Assembly: GCA_013203185.1 (NCBI GenBank)
Contig: JABMOS010000095.1
Span: forward strand, 1-52,221
Reading direction: 5' to 3'
Length of the DNA stretch: 52,221 nt
DNA from: Fidelibacterota bacterium
Lineage (GTDB): Bacteria; Fidelibacterota; UBA8477; JABMPR01
In this document: in pieces, positions 18,263 through 25,883 of the stretch
Layout: each line of letters begins with the position of its first letter
How positions within the stretch are numbered: the first letter of the stretch is position 1
Made by a program: the position numbers and the translations under genes
The notes under the pieces: generated by a model
Databases searched by the model: none
The model's input: the letters and a program-made list of their open reading frames with translations, nothing else
What the model was told of the DNA's origin: nothing

Positions 18263-19537
18263 ATGAAAACACAGAATTATTTTAGTTGCTTACTTATTGG
18301 CCTTATTCTCATTGGGGGTATTGGCTGTGAATATGATGACTATCCAGATCCAATCTGGGATCCAGACGACGCAGGTGGTCCTACACCGGTGATCACAGCA
18401 ATGGATCCACCTGATGTGGCCTATGATGGTCTCACGGTGGTAACCATTAGTGGCGAAAATTTCTCACCCACATTCTCAGAGAATCAGATCACCTTCAATG
18501 GCGTTTCTGCCAGCATAAGCGCAGAGTTATCCACTGAAGCTGAACTGGTTGTGACAATGCCCATTATCATTAGCGACGCCTCTTTAAATGCCATTGATGG
18601 TGTCCAGGTCATGGTTGCGGTCCAGGGTTCGTATGCTGGGGCTGTTTACGACCAGGATTTTCGTGTGGAACGCGCCGTTATCGAATGGGGTAGCTTCATC
18701 GGGGAGAAACCTGAAAAACTTCCCAACGCGGTTGCTGTTGATGCAGATGAGAATGTTTTTGTCGCAGCAGGCGATAAGATAATTTACAAGATAGATACCC
18801 TCGGTACGCGTACAGAATTTGGTACAGGCTTAAGTACCACAACCAATGACATGAAGGTGGGTCCAGGTGGAGCCGTCTATTTTGCCAGAAACAATCCCTT
18901 CATATATCGTGTTGATGTCGCAGGTGGTGCCGCGGATCGATGGCATCGTGTGGGTTCAAAAATAGCTTGTTTTGACTTTAATGCAGACCAGAACATCTAT
19001 TGTGGTGGTAAAAATGATTCCCTGTATTTCGTTGATGTCGCAGCTGAGACCAACCGCGGAATTGCATTGGCAGAAGATTATAGCTATTCAGCCCTGAGGG
19101 TCTACGATGGTTATGTCTACATTGCAGGTACCTATGAGGGAACCGATGGAGCAGTCACAGTGATTCAAGGGATCTGGAGACATGAAATCCTGGCTGATGA
19201 TGAACTAGGTTCACGGGAGTTGGTTTATGATTGGGCTGGTGCAGAATATTCAGCTAACCAGGATATTATCAGCATGGTTGTTGACGCTGACGGACTGTTC
19301 TACTTAGGACTAAGTGAAGGATCTGGTCCCGCCATCATTACCGTTGATTTTGCCACACAGGCTGTTGAAACATTCTATGATGCTGTACTAACAGCACCTG
19401 CCACAAGTTTAGCCTGGGGTAATAGTAATTTTATTTATTGCGTAAGGACAATGGTTGCATCAACTGATGGGTTGCCAACTGGATCGTTTCGCATTGCACA
19501 ATCGTTAACAGGTGCTCTATATTACGGGCGCAATTAG
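18263..19537 (+). CDS. IPT/TIG-domain lipoprotein with propeller-like C-terminal region
   Basis: A 424-aa protein starting at the ATG at 18263, nine codons inside the ORF track entry and preceded by TTGGAGA. The signal sequence ends in a lipobox-like IGGIGC with lipidated C22, followed by the acidic EYDDYPDPIWDPDD. An IPT/TIG immunoglobulin-like domain follows (about residues 40-130; PVITAMDPPDVAYDGLTVV, ISGENFS, VTFNG-like). The remaining roughly 290 residues form repeated short strands (AVDADENVFVAAGDKIIYKI, YIAGTYEG, GLFYLGLSEG) typical of an NHL/SMP-30-like beta-propeller. Surface glycan-binding lipoproteins of Sus-type loci also carry Ig-like domains, so a ligand-capture role beside the receptors is plausible but unproven. 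It has no T9SS tail. Confidence 0.7.
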   Translation: MKTQNYFSCLLIGLILIGGIGCEYDDYPDPIWDPDDAGGPTPVITAMDPPDVAYDGLTVVTISGENFSPTFSENQITFNGVSASISAELSTEAELVVTMPIIISDASLNAIDGVQVMVAVQGSYAGAVYDQDFRVERAVIEWGSFIGEKPEKLPNAVAVDADENVFVAAGDKIIYKIDTLGTRTEFGTGLSTTTNDMKVGPGGAVYFARNNPFIYRVDVAGGAADRWHRVGSKIACFDFNADQNIYCGGKNDSLYFVDVAAETNRGIALAEDYSYSALRVYDGYVYIAGTYEGTDGAVTVIQGIWRHEILADDELGSRELVYDWAGAEYSANQDIISMVVDADGLFYLGLSEGSGPAIITVDFATQAVETFYDAVLTAPATSLAWGNSNFIYCVRTMVASTDGLPTGSFRIAQSLTGALYYGRN

Positions 19538-19607
19538 CAATAAAATAACAACTCAAATCATGGGCGAAGCACAAATGTGTTCCGCTATACAAAACAGGAG
19601 GTATTTC

Positions 19608-20885
19608 ATGAAGAGAACGTTAATGGTGATGTTAATCTTATGCCTAGTGACATTTGCTGGCTATGGACAGGAATGGGGTTGGACCGGAAGTCCCGGTGCT
19701 GACACATTAAGATCCTACGGCCATGGTGTCGCCATCGATGGCGAAGGTAAACTCTGGTATAATTCATACTATTGGTCAGAGACTGTAGAAGTCGACACAG
19801 GTGCAAGAAACTGTTTAGCCATCTATATCTTTAATGCAGATGGTACAGAGGCTAGTTTTTCACCTATCACTATGCTCACGGTAGATGGCGTTACCGATAC
19901 GTTATGGCCTGGATCCAACAAAGGTCTACGTACTGACATAAACGGAGATATTGTTTATGCTGAGAGCTATTCCTTTTATCGCATTAACCACTTGAATGGT
20001 GAGGCAACTGCAAAACTTGTTACTCCCGATTCTTCATCTGTATGTGCTGCCGCCTTCACAGATGCTGGTGAGATGATAGTTAATCATGTGCTCCCAGGTA
20101 TGGGTATTGAGATCTATGATGCTGATTGGGAATTAATTGATGAAGCCGTTCCTGGCGAGATGCAAAATTCTTATTCCAGGGTTGCTGAAGTAGCAAAAGA
20201 TGGATCAGCAATCTATTACAACGGTTTTACCAATGGAGTTGGTTTCGTCCGCTTTAATAGTGATTCTGATATCTATGGTGACTTCACGTCCTCTATAGAC
20301 ACACTCGCTCTTGGCTTATCCGTTGAATCTACCGCCTGGCAGCCAGTTACTGGCTATCTATGGGGTGGAAATACTGGTGGCGCTGGCTGGACCAATGCTG
20401 CGCATTATGCTTTTGATGCTGCAGGTGATTTTACCACTGCCGTTGATAGTATTCTTATGCCAGCTTCTGTAGTAGATCTGGGAATTAAACCTCGTGGCAT
20501 CGCTTTTACTGATGATGGCATGACGGCCTATGTGACTTTCTTCAACACTTGGGATTCAAATGCAATCTACAAGTTTGAAAAAGGCGGAGTAGGCGTGTGG
20601 GAACATACTGGTACGATGATTACTGGCTATGCACTTAAAGCCAACTACCCAAATCCTTTCAACCCAAGCACCAAGCTTGATGTTGTCTTAAAGGATGGTG
20701 GTGTAGCTGATCTTCGCATCTATGATATGCGTGGAGCCGAAGTTGCTGTCTTGAATAACAGCTATCTATCAGCTGGCGAGCATACATTCACTTTTGATGC
20801 ATCACAGTTTGCAGCTGGTGTGTATATCGCTAAATTTACTGCCAATGGAGCCATGTATACTCAAACCATGACTCTGGTTAAGTAA
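19608..20885 (+). CDS. T9SS-sorted secreted protein, propeller-like
   Basis: A 425-aa secreted protein. The ORF track starts at 19512 inside the previous gene, but the ATG at 19608 has a perfect AGGAGG six bases upstream and begins a signal peptide (MKRTLMVMLILCLVTFAGYGQ). The body is rich in short beta-strands with recurring 'Asp-Gly' turns, suggesting a propeller; there is no recognised catalytic motif. Residues from about 345 form a canonical type A T9SS sorting domain: NYPNPFNPSTKLDV, then LRIYDMRGAEVAVL, AAGVYIAKF and TMTLVK. It is the last gene of the class I cluster and is followed by a strong terminator. Its sorting tail is canonical, unlike those of the receptor-linked exoproteins upstream. 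Confidence 0.8.
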   Translation: MKRTLMVMLILCLVTFAGYGQEWGWTGSPGADTLRSYGHGVAIDGEGKLWYNSYYWSETVEVDTGARNCLAIYIFNADGTEASFSPITMLTVDGVTDTLWPGSNKGLRTDINGDIVYAESYSFYRINHLNGEATAKLVTPDSSSVCAAAFTDAGEMIVNHVLPGMGIEIYDADWELIDEAVPGEMQNSYSRVAEVAKDGSAIYYNGFTNGVGFVRFNSDSDIYGDFTSSIDTLALGLSVESTAWQPVTGYLWGGNTGGAGWTNAAHYAFDAAGDFTTAVDSILMPASVVDLGIKPRGIAFTDDGMTAYVTFFNTWDSNAIYKFEKGGVGVWEHTGTMITGYALKANYPNPFNPSTKLDVVLKDGGVADLRIYDMRGAEVAVLNNSYLSAGEHTFTFDASQFAAGVYIAKFTANGAMYTQTMTLVK

Positions 20886-20905
20886 ATAGTCGTTATTGTT
20901 TAAGG

Positions 20906-20935
20906 AAGGGGCTGTTCATTCAGCCCCTTTTTTTT
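20906..20935 (+). terminator. Intrinsic terminator of the class I cluster
   Basis: A perfect nine-base-pair stem (AAGGGGCTG / CAGCCCCTT) with a six-base loop (TTCATT) runs into eight T residues. It begins 20 bases after the stop codon of the T9SS protein gene and closes the + strand transcription unit. Confidence 0.93.
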
Positions 20936-21007
20936 CCTTATTTTTAAGTACCACATTTTTTCATTCCCATTGACTTACATTGATGGGTGAAAAAAATGGA
21001 GTCCCAT

Positions 21008-24000
21008 ATGAAGAAAATATTATACACAATTTTAACCCTTTTATTTGTCTCTCAGCAGGTGATGGCTCAGCCCACCAATGATGAGTGGCGGTCAACCTGG
21101 GTAATCACCTGGGAGCATATTAATGCTGGGAGTACAGTTGCCCAAAATCAGGCCCGCGTCAGAGAAATTTTAGATAATCATGTCGAAGCCAACATGAATG
21201 CCGTGCTATGGCAAGCTCGTCAGGGCGGGACAGCCTATTATAATTCATCATTTGAGCCATGGGGGTATTACGCAGGGGGTTCTTATCCAGGATATGATCC
21301 ATTGGCATATGCTATTGAACAAGCACACATGCGAGGACTGGAACTACATGCCTGGTTCAACACGTTTCAGGCAGCATCCACAGCTCCTGGAACACCAGCT
21401 GGCGACCACCCAGAATGGGTTTGCCGGGATGAGTCAGATATTCCCATGCCTTCCAGTAGGGCATTGTCTCCAGGAATGCCTGAAGTGCGAGATTATCTGG
21501 TTGATGTAGCCATGGAAATTGTAAATAATTATGATGTTGATGGGATTCATCTCGATTATGTGCGCTGGAACGAATACAGCGATTTACTTATGAGGCAGCA
21601 ACAGCTTGATCCTGTTGCCGAGATCAGTCAGCTTGATCAAGTCCCGGATCCGGCCATGATTAACTTACTTGACCCACAGAGCGGTCGCTATCTATACGAT
21701 ATTGATCATCCTTACAGTGGTGGGATACCTACCGGGTATGAAAGCTGGCCAGAGTTCTGGAGATCTTCAGTTACCAGCCTGGTTGAAGCCCTACACGATT
21801 CTATTCAGACTCAGAAACCCTACGTACGTCTATCAGTGGCAGCTCTGGGAAAATACAATTGGTCCGGTTGGAATGGATATAATGTGGTCTATCAAGACGC
21901 TGCCAAATGGTTTAATGATGGCAGTATTGACCAACTCACACCTATGCATTATCACTGGTTGACTTCACAATCATTTGTGGGCATGCTCCAAGGAAACTGT
22001 CCTGATTGCTGGAGCGCCTATATTCAGCCTGGAATAGAAGCTGGACGTCTCTATACAGCAGGTCCTGGTTCATATTTGCTTGACGATAATTGGGGTAATC
22101 ATACAAGTATTGTCAATGCGGTCAGAACTATAGATTGGGTTGATGGCTTCCAGTTTTTCTCATACGGCAGTTGGAAAGATTTTGATTATTTCGATAATGC
22201 CGGGGCCGGATTCTTTGCAAAAAAGACCAAGGTGCGCGATACGGGGCTCATCGTAGATGAAACACCAGGTACACCTACTATTGGTCTAACTCAGCTGGAT
22301 GACTTGAATATTCAGTTGGATGTTGCACCCCCAGCCGCCTTATCCCAGGATCAATGGTTTGTTGTTTATCGTGACGCTCTGAATAGCATTGATCAGGATC
22401 AATCGACCATTGTTGATATTCATTTTGGGCAGGATAGTTATACTATCGTCGATGCGTTTGATGGAAATCAAGATCATAATGCTGAATATTATTATGGTGC
22501 TACTATGCTGGATAGATACTGGAATGAATCCCTCACCTCCAATATTGTCGTATCAGCTCCATTGCCCTCATATGCACCACAAGTTGCTGACATTCTACCC
22601 ATGGACGGAGATACTATTAGTGTGGTGGATATTATTGATATCAATTTTAGCAAGACCATGGATATAGCAAGTGTAGACTCCTCTATAGTTTTCACACCGG
22701 GAATCACCATGGAGGATTATCTCTGGAGTTCAGGTGATAAAAGGTTGAGACTTTATGTAGCTGGTAATTATGATTTTGGTACGACCTATACCATGACCAT
22801 TGGTGCATCTGCCATGGATATTAATGGTGTTCAACTTGATGGAAATGGGGATGGTGTTGCTGGAGATGCTTACTCTACTAGCTATTCTACACATAGTGTC
22901 GATTTAACTGGTCCTGAAATCAGGTCAATGTATCCTGACCCAGTCGCTGGTGCAGATTCATTTGATGTCATGGGGGTTCTCAGTTTCAGATTCAATGAAT
23001 TATTGAATCCTGCCACTGTGAATGAAAACACTGTCACTTTGTTTATGGGCGAAGAACAGATTGAAATTGACGCAGTTCATTCAGCTAATGCGTTTAGATC
23101 CATTATTGATGTTCGCGCTGAAGATCCGTTGGTGGGCGGGGAGACTTACTCGCTTCATATTAATACAGCCATTACGGATACGGCTGGGAATAGTATGGCT
23201 GAAGCGGTGAGCGTGAACTTTGTGACTCAATTAAATCATTACACCGAGTCCATTCTCATAGATGATTTGCGAGGAAACCTGGGAACATGGGCTGCACCTG
23301 GATATAGCGGTACCACAGCAGGTATTCTCGTTTCTCTCACAGAATTTGACTATACAAACCAGGTTTACTTGCCGGCGTCCTATGCCTATTCCTCAAGGAA
23401 GAAATCAGCTTATCTGAAATATGCCTGGGATCCTGAATATGATGGGGGCTCCGGTCCCTATATGATCAGGGAATATCTTTCTGGTGGTGCAGCCCGGGAT
23501 GTCGTCTTTGACAATTCCTATATCTTACAGTGCTTCGTTTATGGCGATGCCAGCGGAAATTTGCTGCGGTTCGCCCTGGATGAAAAAATAGGTGCAACCT
23601 GGCCCAACCATGAGGTGTCCATCTATCATGTTGTGGATTGGGAAGGCTGGAGACTTCTGGAATGGGATTTGAGCGATCCAGAACAGGTGGGAAGTTGGAT
23701 TGGAAACGAAGTCATGGACGGAAGCGGGTATCGCATTGATAGTTTTCAACTATCCTATGATGAAGAATCAGGTGATGCTTCTGGTCAAATTCATTTTGAT
23801 GAACTCCGCGCTGTAAAAAAGATGGGAGGTGTTTCAATAGATCAGTTAGCAGAAACGCAATTGCCATCTAAAGTCAGTCTATATCAGAACTATCCCAACC
23901 CCTTCAATCCTGAGACCGTGATCAGTTTTGACTTGCCTTCGAGTATGCAAACCCAGATTTCTGTTTTTGATATTCGAGGTCGTGAACTGGAAATACTGGT

Positions 24001-24130
24001 GAATGATCATTTACCTTCTGGACAGCATTCGCTTCACTTTAATGGGAGTGAGTATGCTGCAGGCGTTTATATGGTAGTCCTGGAAACAGAATTGGGTACC
24101 CAGGCAAAAAGGATGCTATTGTTGAAGTAG
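21008..24130 (+). CDS. Secreted GHL10-type glycoside hydrolase-like protein with T9SS tail
   Basis: A 1,040-aa secreted protein. The ATG at 21008 (TGGAG six bases upstream) is preferred over the in-frame GTG at 20987, because it begins the signal peptide directly (MKKILYTILTLLFVSQQVMAQ). Residues of about 25-350 are a glycosyl hydrolase-like 10 (DUF187) TIM-barrel, opening with RSTWVITWEH and containing the family core YDVDGIHLDYVRW with acidic residues D178 and D183. An FnIII-like domain (about 410-510) and two SbsA-like Ig (Big_5) domains (about 515-745: ILPMDGDTISVVDIIDINFS, INTAITDTAGNSMAEAV) follow. Next come a jelly-roll-like region (about 750-945) and a canonical T9SS sorting domain from about 960 (NYPNPFNPETVISF). 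GHL10 proteins are linked to polysaccharide or peptidoglycan degradation; the substrate here is unknown. Confidence 0.85.
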   Translation: MKKILYTILTLLFVSQQVMAQPTNDEWRSTWVITWEHINAGSTVAQNQARVREILDNHVEANMNAVLWQARQGGTAYYNSSFEPWGYYAGGSYPGYDPLAYAIEQAHMRGLELHAWFNTFQAASTAPGTPAGDHPEWVCRDESDIPMPSSRALSPGMPEVRDYLVDVAMEIVNNYDVDGIHLDYVRWNEYSDLLMRQQQLDPVAEISQLDQVPDPAMINLLDPQSGRYLYDIDHPYSGGIPTGYESWPEFWRSSVTSLVEALHDSIQTQKPYVRLSVAALGKYNWSGWNGYNVVYQDAAKWFNDGSIDQLTPMHYHWLTSQSFVGMLQGNCPDCWSAYIQPGIEAGRLYTAGPGSYLLDDNWGNHTSIVNAVRTIDWVDGFQFFSYGSWKDFDYFDNAGAGFFAKKTKVRDTGLIVDETPGTPTIGLTQLDDLNIQLDVAPPAALSQDQWFVVYRDALNSIDQDQSTIVDIHFGQDSYTIVDAFDGNQDHNAEYYYGATMLDRYWNESLTSNIVVSAPLPSYAPQVADILPMDGDTISVVDIIDINFSKTMDIASVDSSIVFTPGITMEDYLWSSGDKRLRLYVAGNYDFGTTYTMTIGASAMDINGVQLDGNGDGVAGDAYSTSYSTHSVDLTGPEIRSMYPDPVAGADSFDVMGVLSFRFNELLNPATVNENTVTLFMGEEQIEIDAVHSANAFRSIIDVRAEDPLVGGETYSLHINTAITDTAGNSMAEAVSVNFVTQLNHYTESILIDDLRGNLGTWAAPGYSGTTAGILVSLTEFDYTNQVYLPASYAYSSRKKSAYLKYAWDPEYDGGSGPYMIREYLSGGAARDVVFDNSYILQCFVYGDASGNLLRFALDEKIGATWPNHEVSIYHVVDWEGWRLLEWDLSDPEQVGSWIGNEVMDGSGYRIDSFQLSYDEESGDASGQIHFDELRAVKKMGGVSIDQLAETQLPSKVSLYQNYPNPFNPETVISFDLPSSMQTQISVFDIRGRELEILVNDHLPSGQHSLHFNGSEYAAGVYMVVLETELGTQAKRMLLLK

Positions 24131-24154
24131 GAATTTGATTATAAATTCATATAA

Positions 24155-24188
24155 GAAAAGCACCTGAATTCGTTCAGGTGCTTTTTTT
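24155..24188. terminator. Bidirectional terminator between convergent genes
   Basis: A ten-base-pair stem (AGCACCTGAA / TTCAGGTGCT, 24159-24182) encloses a TTCG tetraloop. It is followed by eight T residues on the + strand and by TTTTC on the minus strand. It lies between the convergent GHL10 and kinase-fusion genes and probably stops transcription from both sides. Confidence 0.92.
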
Positions 24189-24199
24189 TAATAAATCAT

Positions 24200-25714
24200 C
24201 TAGAGTAAAAGAAAATAAGCAGCTGTGAAGATTAATCCACCTGACAGAGATCCAGCCACATTAACCCAATCATTATCAAGCCACAGCAATCCTGAGATAT
24301 GCTTGGTTTCCTCGTGACAATGGCTAACTCTTTCAGTAGCCTTGCCGCAAACGTCACATTGAAATTTAGCCTGGATACTGGCACCAAGAATACTATCCAT
24401 AATACTACCTAGAAATCCGGCACAGATTATCATTACAATGAGTATCAGGTCCCACTGTATAAACCCCATGAATGCAGCTATGGAAACAATTATCCCAGCA
24501 CCTACCACACCACCTAAAGTTCCCAATAATGAAATCCCTCCGGAGAAGCCCTTAGGGACCCTTTTCCAGGTAAGAATGTTCAGGGGTAGGGAATTGCTAA
24601 AACTACCGATCTCTGTTTCCCAGGTATCAGCCGTCGCACTTGCCAGAGAGGCCAGAAACGCCCAGTAAAGCCAATCTGACGAGAAACTGGTAAGATACCA
24701 AACAATTGTGAATATGAGCGGAATACCGCCATTTGCATAGACTTGTACGATGTCACGTTGTGAACCCTTGGAAGAGATGATGTCCTTCTTGGATGGTCTA
24801 TCTGCAATTTTTGAAAGGATACTGGACAAAACGAAAAAACCAATAAGGGGCAGCATGGTATGCCAACTTCCCATGCCAAACATAAAAACACCAAGGAGGA
24901 AGGCACCCAAGCCGCCACTCACACTTAATGCTTTTAGTTTGTAGGCTCCATATCCAAGTATCATGGATACTGCAAACCAACCGCCCATATCTGCAAGCAT
25001 GCCTGAATTCATGGATGACAGATACAAATCCATCCCCAGCGCTGCAGTTAGCGTAAGGGTCAAATTGTCGCTCCCGCGCTTTGACACAGCTTCACCAACT
25101 GTGGAAACAGCTGCCGTGAAGAAGGCCATGGTAATCAAATGGTGGAGGGGTAGAGGCTGATTATTCATGATTTTCGAGTAGATGGGGAAGGCGCCTATCA
25201 CAACCAGCAAAGTCATTAAAAAGAAGGCAATACTCCCAGGCCAACTTTTTTTATCATGCCATAAGATAAATTTACGATTTGAATTTGCTCGCTCACCTAC
25301 AACAGTTGCCGCTGTATCCGAGAGGGCAAGAATGAGCATGGCAACCACGAACAAAACAATATTTCGTTCCCAGAACATGATAACCAGCAAAGTGAAGGCT
25401 ATTGGGAAATAGACGGTCCCGAAGGACACACGCTCAGTTGTGTGCATGCCTTTGAAACTGTCCTTTTTGAGAGCGACATAGTTGAGTATGGTAAAGATGA
25501 CCCCCAGTAAAATGACAGGTGTGCTGGATATAAGAAAGAAGGGTGCCAGGGATACAAGAATTCCAACCATCACATGGACAAATTTCCTGGAAAGCTCAGG
25601 AGAGAGCTTCAATACTTTTCTGGCGATTTCTGCCAGCCCGATAAAAAACATGATGATGGAGAAGAAGACGAGAAATGCAATCCATTGATTGGGGAGATCA
25701 AAGAAAATGGGCAC
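24200..25714 (-). CDS. Fused VTE5/SEC59-like isoprenol kinase and DUF92 (VTE6-like) membrane protein
   Basis: A 504-aa integral-membrane protein with roughly 12-14 hydrophobic segments. The N-terminal half (about 1-240) resembles the phytol/dolichol kinase family, with SRKFVHVMVGIL, ALSDTAATVVGE and HDKKSWPGSIAFF. The C-terminal half (about 255-504) is a DUF92/TMEM19 domain with SATADTWETEIGSFS, VPKGFSGGISLLGTLGG, GFLGSIMDSILGAS and a C-x2-C ... H-C cluster near WLDNDWVNV. In plants VTE5 phosphorylates phytol, and the DUF92 protein VTE6 phosphorylates phytyl-phosphate. A single chain could therefore convert an isoprenoid alcohol to its diphosphate; this is inference. Start is GTG at 25714 with AAAGGAA about eight bases upstream; an upstream ATG at 25730 is out of frame. 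It has its own promoter-like site. Confidence 0.85.
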   Translation of the reverse strand: MPIFFDLPNQWIAFLVFFSIIMFFIGLAEIARKVLKLSPELSRKFVHVMVGILVSLAPFFLISSTPVILLGVIFTILNYVALKKDSFKGMHTTERVSFGTVYFPIAFTLLVIMFWERNIVLFVVAMLILALSDTAATVVGERANSNRKFILWHDKKSWPGSIAFFLMTLLVVIGAFPIYSKIMNNQPLPLHHLITMAFFTAAVSTVGEAVSKRGSDNLTLTLTAALGMDLYLSSMNSGMLADMGGWFAVSMILGYGAYKLKALSVSGGLGAFLLGVFMFGMGSWHTMLPLIGFFVLSSILSKIADRPSKKDIISSKGSQRDIVQVYANGGIPLIFTIVWYLTSFSSDWLYWAFLASLASATADTWETEIGSFSNSLPLNILTWKRVPKGFSGGISLLGTLGGVVGAGIIVSIAAFMGFIQWDLILIVMIICAGFLGSIMDSILGASIQAKFQCDVCGKATERVSHCHEETKHISGLLWLDNDWVNVAGSLSGGLIFTAAYFLLL

Positions 25715-25748
25715 GAGGGGTTCCTTTCATGATTGCTGATTCTCCACT

Positions 25749-25777
25749 ATTCTAACCCTGGTCCTTGTGGGAGCCAA
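25749..25777 (-). promoter_or_regulatory. Candidate sigma70 promoter for the kinase-fusion gene
   Basis: On the minus strand TTGGCT and TAGAAT are separated by 17 bases. This places a transcription start roughly 30 bases upstream of the GTG start codon of the fusion gene. The match is partial (4/6 and 5/6), so confidence is moderate. Confidence 0.45.
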
Positions 25778-25832
25778 GATAAAAGAATCGCTAGGCACAA
25801 TCGAGTGAGGGATCAATTTTAAAAAAATAGTC

Positions 25833-25860
25833 AAAAAAAAGGGCCTCCCGAAGGAGACCC
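25833..25860 (-). terminator. Intrinsic terminator of the FG-GAP protein gene
   Basis: On the minus strand GGGTCTCC and GGAGGCCC form an eight-base-pair stem with one G-T pair and a TTCG loop, followed by eight T residues. It starts 24 bases after the stop codon of the FG-GAP gene and separates it from the kinase-fusion promoter. Confidence 0.9.
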
Positions 25861-25883
25861 TTTTGTAAAACTAGACTCTCAAA

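Noticed and set aside
20970-20998. TTGACT at 20970 as a -35 for the GHL10 gene
   Set aside because: A -10 at proper spacing would fall at the ribosome site, so transcription would start inside the gene.
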